A stretch of 64,000 bases of DNA, from NCBI RefSeq assembly GCF_963678635.1, contig NC_087063.1, positions 23,318,701-23,382,700 of the forward strand, read 5' to 3'. Shown here in pieces: positions 28,101 to 40,100 of the stretch (the stretch's first letter is position 1; the number at the start of each line of letters is the position of its first letter). The stretch is from Symsagittifera roscoffensis (lineage: Eukaryota; Xenacoelomorpha; Acoela; Convolutidae). The translations under genes were made by a program, and so were the position numbers. The notes beneath the pieces are model-generated. The model saw nothing but the letters and a program-made list of their open reading frames with translations, was not told where the DNA came from and did not search any database.

Positions 28101-31100
28101 ACAATCGGACAAAGTGGACACTAATTTCAAATATATAATTTCAAAATATAATTTCAAAATATAATTTCAAAATTTGCAGGTGGGGGGGGGAAGGAAAAAG
28201 AGCCAAGAAAACATGCGGATAAAGCCAGGAAAAAAGGGGCACAGATAAAAAATAGAGCAAAAAATGCCCAAGAACTAGAGGAGCGGACGAAACAATGTAC
28301 GAGAAGTAGCTAAAGGGACATTACGCATCCAACAAAAAGGGGAAAAATTCATCATTCAGTCAAACAACAATCAATATACTTTCAGTCAAAAAAGCTGAGA
28401 GAAACATTAAACTACGATAACGAACCCAAGCGGCCAAATGACTTAGGAAAAAGGCAACAAAAAAGGTCACAGGTCGGAGTCGAGCAACGAAGGCCCAATA
28501 ACTACAGGAGCGGAGGAAACAGGGCATAAGAAGTAGTTGAGGACATTTTTGCCGGATCAGAGAAACAACAAAAAGATAGAAAACAAAAAAAAATTGAAAG
28601 CGACAAAGAGAGGGGACAACACATCCAACAAACAAGGGGAACATTCATCATTGAATCAGAAATTTATCAATTCACTTTCCGCCAAAAACAGCTGAGAGAA
28701 CATGAAACCATGATAAAGAACCCAGACGGCACGATAACTTGGAAAAGAGCAAAAATTGAATCCAAGAGGGGCAAAATATACAAAAGAATACAAAAAAGAA
28801 TGAAGATTTGCGGTTACTGTGCAAGTAGCACAGATTGATCCGACCACAGTCTTAAAAAAAAACAAAAAAAAGTTTTTTAACAAGTTGATGTTGTTTTTTT
28901 CTGCTTGTTGTGATAAAAAAAAAGCTTGGCAAAAAATTAGAATTAGGCATATTTGAGATTCATAGTAAAATAGGTCAATTGGAAAACAGTTTTCGAAGAA
29001 AAATCACTGGAAAAACAGACGAAAATTGCACTAAAACTCCAGAAATTACCTTTACTTAAATAAAACTAAGTTTTAACGGCTGAAATTAAGCTTAAATAAG
29101 CTATTGTCAGCATATACAGTCACTTTATTAACTCGAAATTAGACCAAAACTAAGTTTTAACGGCTGAAACTAAGCTTAAATAAGCTATTGTCAGCATATA
29201 CAGTCACTTTATTAACTCGAAATTAGACCAAAAATCAAAATTCTCAAACCAGCTTTTGTCGACACTGTGAAAAAAATTTGAAATTTTTTTACTGTCGTTT
29301 GAATCACGACTGAAATGGCTTTAATGTGATTGATTACTCAACCCAGTCCGATCATTATTTGCGGTTCTTGATTTTGCGTGGGAAACCAAAAGCAAAAAAA
29401 AACACCGGAATACAAAGTCCCTCCCCTTTTTCAATTTGTCGGAGCAAAAAAAAAGGTTTCACCAAGCTAGGGGAAGTTCCACAAAAGTGTCTAAGCGATC
29501 ACAACAACGGTATCAGCAGAAATGCAAATGAGAGAACATCAGAAAAAACTGGGATCTGACGCCAACCGAGCCAGATGTGAACGTCTCATGGACTACACAT
29601 TACCCGGCACAGGTGCACACCAACTGGTATTGGCAGTCAATAACGAAGCAAAACCGACCAGATAGACAAATCAAAGCACTATGACAGAGGAGGACAACAT
29701 GGCACTACACAGAAAAAAGTTAAACACAATTTTGAAACAGGTTCATTTTGGGAAAATTGTTCACTTGGGTAAAAGTATTATTTTTCAGCCAATCAGATTT
29801 GATCATAGTAAATGCCCTTATGACTTGAATTTGCCATTTAATTATTGGGGGGATTGATGACTTGTTTTTATTGAAGGAGAAAATTGTTCACGTGGGCCCG
29901 GTTATTATTCATAATACTCTTCAATGTAATTACTAGATCTCTAAATGTACAATTACATGTGTCTACCTTGTAAGAAGCGCTCTGTGCTGATGCCAAATCG
30001 TCTTCGTATGCTTCCCGAGTGGTGTTCCCGTGGTTGGAGAAGCCACAGAGAGGGAAGTGGGGAGTCCAATCGCCCCATGAGATTATCTAGAAATATCGCA
30101 GAGACGTCTGAAAACAGGCATAATTTGTCTTATGGCGATCTCCCAGACTGGGTTTCTTACAAACACTCGTGCAAAAATTAGAAAAAAAAAGTTGTCAAAT
30201 ATGCGTATTGTAACTGTCGAAAAAAAACCTTTCCAGGCTTTCGTTCAGATCCTCCTTTGACCCAACGAACAAAAATCAGAGAAAACGAACAAAATCAGAA
30301 CAAAAGATACGCTTTTTAAAAAAAAACCTGGTTGGAACTTTCTGTGCCATTTACACAACAGCCAGTTATCCTTTTTGTTCCGACTATCGAAGAAAAAGAC
30401 GGAATATTTATTCTCGAATTGGTTTTTATTTCACCAGATAAATTTCTCTCCAATTTTTAACAATCAATTTCTGACGATACTTTTGTTCCGACTTTCGATA
30501 CGAAAGTAACGGAATATTTGTGCTCGGGGTGGGTTTTTTTTTTCTTCAGACAAATTTCGACTTTTTAACTAGCCATTTTTGACAAAAAATTTTTATATCA
30601 TTCGAAAGCTATTGTTGTCCTGAGCTTAAATTTGAAAAGATATTTTACCTGTGATCATTTTTTGTAAAGTTATGAGGGTTTAAAGATTGCCATTTTGACC
30701 AATTTGGGACAATTAACACGCGATATAATTCGCGCTATTAACGCGTAAGCGGAGATTTAATCCGTCTCAGAAATCGTTCCAAATTGGTCAAAAGAAGCTT
30801 ATTCGCCATAATTGGGTTGTTACAAGGAGCAAAATCTATCCTTTTGTACTTTGTATGGCGTGTGGGGGGATGATTTTCATAAAAAATTTCAAATTTTAGA
30901 AACAAATTTTTTTTCATTTTGTTTTTTTCATACGTTTAATTTTTTAATGTTACTACTGCTCCATAAACCTTAAAAGGCAGTCGGAACATTCAGTGCTTCG
31001 CCCTGATACGAGCAGTCTTGTCTTCATTTGAAAGTTATTTTTGTTTTTAGCTCAATTTTAAAATAAACTGTTTCGCATCTGTGATTATTTTTTGTGAAGT

Positions 31101-34100
31101 TATGAGGGTTTAAAGATAGCAAAATTGAGATAACTTACGCGCGATATATTTCATGATTAAATTGCGTCAGCAGAGATTTAATCCATTTTAAACAACCTTT
31201 TTTTTGGCGCGCGCCTATCTTTAAAACTAATATACATTGGCGCCAGAAGAGCCTTTAGAAACAATTTAGTGTTGCTCGGCCTAAACTGGATGTCATAAAA
31301 CAATACCAGCGGGGGGACTCTTTGGTTGGTGAAGGTGTCGAGTCACTGGGGAGAGAGCGTCCGCCACCCCCCCCCCCCCCCCAAACCTCCCCTAAAGCCA
31401 CCCCTGCGGAAGTGTATGTTTAGGTGTATTATTATGTCTAGTAGTGACTAGGAGCTAAAAGAGGTGATTTGCAATTAGCTACAGAACACCATCCGTGCCA
31501 ATGTTAAAAACTGGATTCCACTACACATCGGAGGAAATGTACAAAACAAACAAGACTAATTGTATATAGGGGCGAAACCTTGAATGTTTTTAGTGCACTT
31601 CAAGGATAATTTAAAGTTTTTTTCTGATAAATTGACAAAATAATTCTTCAATTTATAGCACCGAACACTATGTTAAGTACAGAGGGTAAAACTCAGCTCC
31701 TTTGCAGTTTTAGCCTATTGGCGCAAAATCATATCTTGTATTTCGATAACAGGACTAAATGACTTGCCTCAACTCAATTTAAACCCCATTAATTCTTCGC
31801 TTGCGCTTGTTATAACCACGCAATATATCGCGCGTTAATTATCCAAAATTAGCTAAATTAGCAGTTTTTAAATCACATATCTTCACAAAAAATTATCACT
31901 GGTAAAATACTTTTGATAGTATCTTTAAAATAAATTTGCGCTCCGGACAACAATATCTTCCTGATGCTGTAAAAATTTTTTTGTCAAAATAAAAAAAATT
32001 GACTGAAAAAAAAACACCCTATGCATAAATATTCCACAGCTTTGTTTTGGATTCCACGGCAACATTTTCTATCTGCTGTGTTGGCTGCTTCCACTGGAAA
32101 AAATTGTAGTAAACTGCTTTCGAATAAAAGAGTCAATGAACTCAATGAAACCAAAAAAAATGATTCTTTTTTGAGAACCTTTGAACTTTCGAAGTTCGAG
32201 AAAAAAATTTATATTTTTTGATCAAAAGGAGTCTTTTTTAATATAAACTGTTTTCATAAAATTACTCCAATTTGGCAAGATTAGAGCACAGTTTAGTTTT
32301 GTGCTGGGAGTTGTAAAAATAAGTTTACTCATTAAATAAGAAATAAATCACTTTGTTGGTTAACGCAACACTGAATTAAACGGAATATTAGATACCCAGT
32401 TTTGCTCTACAGTTATTCTAACTTAGAAAGAATCAAGTAGGTAATTTTCTTCTAAGTGTTAGTCTATAAATTGGTTTCCAAATGAGCAAGAGATCGATCT
32501 TTGTCAATTTTAAAGACCCCATGCTTGATACATTATCGATGCACATGAACCCACCCCTTAGAAGGGGGGGGGGGGGTCCCGACCACGACCCAATACGTTT
32601 GTCGGAAATGTATGAATACCTTCTCAAGTACGAACTCGGCTCTCTCGTAGAGGTTTGAGAGATTGTATGAGATGCACTTGCCCATTGGGGTTTGGAAATT
32701 GGGCACATACGTGAAGTCGTTGTCACCCTCACTGCTGGTATTCTCTCTCCTAAATCAAACGTAAATTCGTATGTTATTTTTTGTTTTTTCTTTCAATTTT
32801 TATGTTTACTTTTTTTTTTAAAAAAAGGCATTCTTAGATCTAATATAAGTACGAGGCAAAACAAAACACAGATTGGTAAATTTGTAGACTGAGGATGCAG
32901 GCAGATATTAGATGAATTTACCAACAAGTGGTTCAACCATCATTATATTGAATTATAGATTATGTAAGAAATAGGATAGAAAACAACCCAAATAGTGGTA
33001 TACAGGAAACATTTTATATATATTTTATTTATATATTTATATATATCTTATATAAATTTTATTTATATTTAAATTTATATTTATATCCATTCCTTTTAAA
33101 TTATGTGCTTTTAGCTCTGCTTCTTTTAACTATCAAGCAGATTGAAAAAAATTTTGTTACTTTAAATTACTAAGAGCGAGAAGACACGCTGTATGATCTT
33201 TCTTCTCATTATAGAATCTTCTTTTTTGAAAATTTGAAAGTTTTGGCTACTAGGCTTTTTCTACTTCTAGTCGGCGCTCATAGTAGGGCTCTTTTTATGG
33301 CTCATTCCTTACTTATTCCGTACAAAGAGAGTTTACCTTGAATGAAATTTGAACAACAATAATTTTTTAGGGACTAACATGGCTTTAACAAGAGCGACGG
33401 GACTTCGCAAAAATTTGGCCAGAAATGACCAGAACAGTCGTTTGGTATTGATGAACGGCGTCCGAAATTCTAAAACAACACATCATAACATGGTAAAAAT
33501 GGTTAATTTCATAGACCCAATCGCTTTTAGAGCTAAATTAACCACAAAATATCAGTGGAAAAATGCAGTTAATTAATTTTTCAAGTGTTCAACTAATGAT
33601 AATAATCTAATAAATTCGTTTGCAAGAAGGGAACAGTTTTGGATATGATTTAAATAACTCAAAGCAATAAACAAATTCCATCTTGGAAGGACACTAAGCT
33701 GGTCAGTTATCTGCCAATCGAGTGGTGTCTTCATAGCAAACAACAAAGAATACAGTTGAAATGCCGATTACCAAAAAAACTTTTATCAAAAACTGGTTAT
33801 CACAAATATATAGATTCCGCAAGCGATGCAGAATTGAGTTTTGTAGACTATTTTGACAATACAGAAGTTCCTCTATTATTTTTTGTCTAATGCATAGAAA
33901 AGATTAAATATTGAACGAACTCTTTTCTTGAGTTTTTCTTGTTGCGGCTCCCAATGTTTTGATGTTTCTCGTGTTTTTAATTTAAGTTTGATATTTAAAA
34001 AAGATTCAATAATTAATAATTTCTTGATCGTTGATGATTTCGTTGATAAGAAAGCATGGGTGCTGCCTCCTTTTGATTTTAAATCAATACCTTCAGTNNN

Positions 34101-37100
34101 NNNNNNNNNNNNNNNNNNNNNNNNNNNNNNNNNNNNNNNNNNNNNNNNNNNNNNNNNNNNNNNNNNNNNNNNNNNNNNNNNNNNNNNNNNNNNNNNNNNN
34201 NNNNNNNNNNNNNNNNNNNNNNNNNNNNNNNNNNNNNNNNNNNNNNNNNNNNNNNNNNNNNNNNNNNNNNNNNNNNNNNNNNNNNNNNNNNNNNNNNCCC
34301 AAATTAAGTTTATATTGGCGATGAAGTCGCCTGTAGAAAATATTGCTGGGGTCAAAAATTGAAGTGTGAAAAAAGGTATCAAAAGTCCCTGGTTGACAAA
34401 AATGCCTATCACACAGTTTCATACTATGTTAAAAATGTTTGTCATACTATTTTATACCAATTAATAGAACAAATAAATAGTTGGAAATTAGCATGACAAG
34501 CATTTTTCCATATTATCAAATTTTATTTTTTGCATTTTTTGTAACTTTTTGCCATACTTTCATCACAAAGTTAATATAAAACTAACAAAATCATTTTTTT
34601 TGTACCATGAAATTGTATGATAAGCTTTTTTTCCATAGAATCCATATACGAAATTGTATGATAGGCATTTTTCTTGCATGAACGTCAACCCGGGTTGCGA
34701 AGTGTTGGTGAAGGTATTGAATCTCTCGGGAAAATGGTCTCCACCCCTTCCCCTATGTACTTTCTTGAGCCCCTTGCCGTAGTTGTACCAGCCAATGTTT
34801 CTTACCATATCCAGTGCGTAGATTCCAGGCTGAGTTCTGTGTCGTTTTAGATTTATCACTAGAAGAACTATTAGCAGTTATCTTCATCTTTACAGAGTTC
34901 TTCTTCAATTTCAATACAATCAATGTTATTATATTAATGGAAAAGCTTCCAAAAGGTAGTTATTTTATCGATGACCCCCCGAATATCATGGTGAGATACG
35001 CTGGCTTTTATGGCCGATATTTGCCGGTTGGTGTGATTGGTTAATGCTACAAACTCAAAACTACTCAAAATGACAAAACTCTCGTCTAAACAGTGATAAA
35101 TCTTGAAGATACATGTTAGGGTATCTTGTATTCTAAAACACAACAATACTTACTCTACCTACAAAAGCAATACTTACCTAGGATAAATTTCATAAGTCAA
35201 GTTTCTTATCTGGCGGATATCCAAAGAACCGCCATATCTACAAACATGTTTTTCTCTATTCTTGAATGAAATTCGGATACTCACTTGAAATAGATACTAG
35301 CCGAACTCAACTTACGTTCCATTATTAGCCGAACTCAAGTTACATGTATGATATGTCGCGTTACAGTCTTAGCACTAACTTTTCTTCTCTTTTAACTTTT
35401 ATAACCTGCAACCGATGGACTCATTTTCCGTCCGTCTACTTCAAATATTTACGACTTAAAGAAAGCAAGTCAAACAAAGTTTTTTTAAATCCTTAAACAA
35501 TCTAGTTGCTTTGATTTGAGGTTCAATTTTTTTCTATGCCGTCCTTCAGTTCTTGGAAGTATAGATTACATTGACTTTCAATTTTTGGTCTCCTGCTATA
35601 CATTGACAATACATCTACTGTTACAAAAGCAAAGGCCGAAAACATTTCTTTTTTCAAACATTAATTGAAACAAAACTAATTCCATTTTTTTTAAATGTGT
35701 TCACCTATCTGTTGAAAAAATTAGTGTGAAATAATCAAATAAACGTACAAGGAAAGTGATGTTTAGTTCCTTTGGCCCGATGTAGGATTTGGTTCGGAAG
35801 AAAGATCCCATGGCAGGTGAATATTCATTCTTAACGAACCACAATTCAGACCCATCTCGTCCGTCATTTGGAAACACTGAAACACGGGGAGACGAGGGCG
35901 AGGGTGATGAGAATAAAGGGGGGTGATGGGGGGGGGGTGATGAGAATACAGGGGGGAGTGATAAAGGGGGGGGGCGATGAGAATAGGGGGGCGAGGAGAG
36001 GTGGAGTGACGAGAATTGATAAAATGTTACTTTGTTGTAGCTAATTCTAAGTTATACAATTAAAAGAATAAAAGTGAATTAGTCTAAAGTTAAAACATTA
36101 AAAAAGTGAGAGATCATTTTCTCCGCCGGAGAGAATGGCAAGTGAAGGTAATATGTAAGTGACCTTTTAACTAATTTAGTAAAGTTTGCAATAGATGCAA
36201 GATAAAATGCGAATCAAAACATTTCTCTAAGCAGGAAAAATTTTAACTAGCACAAATAGGCAATTACAAATTAACTGAGTCCTTTCTCCCCCTTTTGGGG
36301 AATAGAGAAAGAAAGTTTTTACACCGAAAGTGCAAATGGCTGAATAACTAAACTACATACTAACAATGGCACTAGGAAATGCGAAGGTATTTATAAAAAT
36401 TTTCCGGTATCCGACGGATATGCCCCCAGAATTAATCAAAAATGCAACCGAACGTCTGAGTAAAGTTTATAAACATAAATTGGTGAGTGGGGTGGTATGA
36501 CTGAACGAAATTGAGATAATTGCACTCTGAAGGATTTTGGAAAGGCTGATGTGGAAATACTGGTTATCTAATCCGTAGGATTAATATGCTTAAAGTAAGA
36601 TTACACAATCTAAGTATTCTGAAATTAGGAATACGACCATGATGTAGGTTAGCAACAAGATAAGGGATGAAAAAGTACTCAAAATGAAATTAGGTTGTAA
36701 GTTATCATTTACAACTTCTGTAACGATCTAAAAATTTTTAAATTCTGCGTTGAATAGTTCACTATCGAGTTCTGATTGATCTCCAAAGTTATCAATCGCC
36801 ATTCTTAGGGATTCTTCGGTTGAGGAGGTAGAATATTGATCTGGAGATGGGGAATCAGAGTCAATTGTCAGTAGTTCCGCCGGAGTTCGACTATTGTTCG
36901 CTTCTTGTTGATTGTTATCGTCGATTTCTATTATAATTGGGTTAGATGCAGAGCCAGAGATCTCTTGAGGTAAATCTACAACATCTATGAAGTATCTTTT
37001 ACCGTAAAATTTTGGTGGTCCTACATTCCTACTAGAGCGACGAATGATAGGAGGATCGTTACCAGGTTTGTTGGAAGGGACGGAAGTCGGAGTGGAATCG

Positions 37101-40100
37101 TCTGCAGAGTCGACAATTTCATAAACCGGGAAGTCTGTTGGTGTGCCCTTGTCCGTCGGATTAGAGTTGTCCTGTAACTCCGGTAGCTTGCTGTTTGCGG
37201 TGTAACACTCTGGTCGCGTGAAGTAGGGTTTCGACCTGCCGGAATGATGCTTATTGGGCATACCACTGTTTGGTCCCCAATTTGGTCTCCGGTTTGAATG
37301 GTGTTGTCCTCTAAAATCTCAGTTTTAATGTTATTTTTGGGCAAACTAGAGTTAAGGGTGATTCCATTCTGAATTTGGGTTTTACACGAGTCCGAAATAA
37401 AACGCTCTCTAGCCACATCTCTACAAGGAAAACCTCCCGCTATCCATTCCCAGTCGCTAGTATCAGATATATCAGAAGGAATTAGCATAGATTCATCCGA
37501 AGCAAGACAACATGGGGGGGTTGTCGACTTCTTCGACCGACGGGATTGTCTCCAAGAGCTAGTTTGGAGGATGACCCCGACACGCTTGTCCTTGTCAAGT
37601 TATCTGAGGATCCTAGGTCGACCTGTTTGCGAGTTTTTGGTTGTGGCTTTCGGGGCTTAGATTTGCGTCTTGAATTCTCATGCTTCTGACCTACTTCAAC
37701 ATTAGAGTTAGGGAAATAAGGGAATGAAATGTTTCCTTTAAAATGTCTAATCTTAGTTGAGTTTGATTTAGGAATCGCAATGTCAAATTTTTGTAATATT
37801 TTTCCGTCGGATAATTCTACTGTTCTTCAGTTTGTTCTTTTGTTAATTTCCTTATAGAAATGATCTCGGTTGATGATTCCGTTTGTTTTCCGAAGGATTT
37901 TACCTTTGAAGGGACTTTGAAGAGGTATTCTATCAGTGTGGGTTTTCGAAGTTGAGGCATAGTCTGTGTCGTAACCCTTCTCTCTTCTCTGATGATGCTT
38001 GATTCTTTTTCGCAATCAAATCGTCCTTGTAGCCATCTTCAAGTCTATCGTCCGAGTTCCAATCATTCGCCCTTTCCTTCGATAGTATAGATTTCCCTTT
38101 GTCTGAAATTCCAATGGATGGTTTACCGGAGGCTAGTTGTTTCCAAATAGTGTTTGGTTTTCTATTAAAATGAATTTCAAAGGGGGAACATATGATTTTA
38201 GATTGATAAGATGATCGTAGGTTCCAGATTTTTTTTGAAACGGCATTTTGAAGTGTACATTTTTGATGTTCTTGTGATATAGCTAACAGTTTAATTTTTA
38301 CAGTATGTACAAGTTTTTCGACTAAACCAATGGAACGATGGTCACCTACTGTACAAAATATTATTTTAATCTTGTTCGAATTGCAGAATATTTTAAAATC
38401 TTGGCTTGTAAAGCAAATTGCGTGGTCTACCAATATTGAATAAGGTATACCGTGTAAGAATATGTAATCCTGGAGAAATTCGATAACTGTTTTTGCAGAA
38501 TTGGATGATGTAATCTTTGCCGAGGAAATTTTGAAAATCGATCGATGCAAACTGAAATATATTTGTTTGACACCCAATATGAATCCAAAGGTCCTTCGAA
38601 GTCTAAGTTAAGTTCTTCGTTTGGTTCTAATAAGGGGAGAAGTTCACTGGTTTGTGAATTTGTGATAATACATTTCAAATTCTTACCCGCCGATGTGCAT
38701 TCTGAACAGTTTATGCCATGGAAATAAGTTTGCCTGTTAGTATGAGGCCATCAAACGTTTTGGGCCAGATACTTCATTCCAAATTGACCAGGATGAGTTT
38801 CAAGGAGTGTCTTCATCATAGCATTTCTCAGGGTAAAAGGTATAACAAGTTTACCGTCCATGTATAACAATCCGTCGGATTCATGTAAATCTCTGGTAAA
38901 TTGTTTGAAGTAAGGAGAATTTGCATTAATCGTCTCCACTTTGTTTTGAAGTGCCTTTACAATAGGGTTCAACATGGAGTCATCTTCAGTTAAGAGAGCT
39001 ACCAGCTTTGCATTAAAGATATTATTTAAATCCAAGGGACGATTTGCAACTTCAGGTTTTCGCGGTATTTTTTCACGAGATTAGCGTGATCTTGCAATAA
39101 AGGAAAATCTAATGCTAGTGAAATACCGGAAGTAGAGGGATTAATTACAATTTTTTTATGATTCATATTAACAGTATCTACAATTTTTTTTATCTACAGG
39201 CGAGTTAATTAATCTACAATTAAGAATTAAAAAGTAAAAAATGCGGAATTAGAAATAGAAATAGTTATCGGGTTTGTGTTCGAATTATCCGTTGGAATAC
39301 AATTTGAAGTGCAAAATTCAGTTCTACTGTGATTATATGAACAAATTGGAAAAATCGAGTTAATTAGTTTTAGCACTGACGCTATAAGGTAATTAAGTAA
39401 TTTTGCGTAATCGGATTTTTCCAAATTTGAACCAATGGCTGAGCAGGTAATTCTTTGTTTCTCCGACGGATTGATTGATTTATTAATCTTATTTTTTCAC
39501 GAGATTAGCGTGATCTTGCAATAAAGGAAAATCTAATGCTAGTGAAATACCGGAAGTAGAGGGATTAATTACAATTTTTTTATGATTCATATTAACAGTA
39601 TCTACAATTTTTTTTATCTACAGGCGAGTTAATTAATCTACAATTAAGAATTAAAAAGTAAAAAATGCGGAATTAGAAATAGAAATAGTTATCGGGTTTG
39701 TGTTCGAATTATCCGTTGGAATACAATTTGAAGTGCAAAATTCAGTTCTACTGTGATTATATGAACAAATTGGAAAAATCGAGTTAATTAGTTTTAGCAC
39801 TGACGCTATAAGGTAATTAAGTAATTTTGCGTAATCGGATTTTTCCAAATTTGAACCAATGGCTGAGCAGGTAATTCTTTGTTTCTCCGACGGATTGATT
39901 GATTTATTAATCTTATTAATATTTGCTACTACAAATTTTTTGTCGTAATGACATATCGGAAAGGTTTTTTTAGATGGAATCCTAGAAATAAGGTCAGTGA
40001 ATGCCATATCTTTTCCTGCTAGATGTTTAATTGTAAAATTAAAAGGTAATAATCTATCCACCCATCTTGTTAATCTGCTATGATATGTTTTATTTCCGTG

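Noticed and set aside
28360..28883. Two minus-strand frames with hydrophobic stretches
   Set aside because: They are parallel frames of the 300-bp tandem repeat, not membrane proteins.
33876..34422. Four long open frames around 34.1 kb
   Set aside because: They run through the 200-N gap, so their length is artificial.
34389..34694. Family B considered as true introner elements that create whole introns
   Set aside because: Only one end coincides with an exon border; the intron continues far beyond the element, so it did not create the intron by itself.
34934..35146. Minus-strand frame considered as an additional receptor exon
   Set aside because: Its possible acceptors give the wrong phase for joining exon 7 to exon 8, and codon use is AT-rich unlike the receptor exons.
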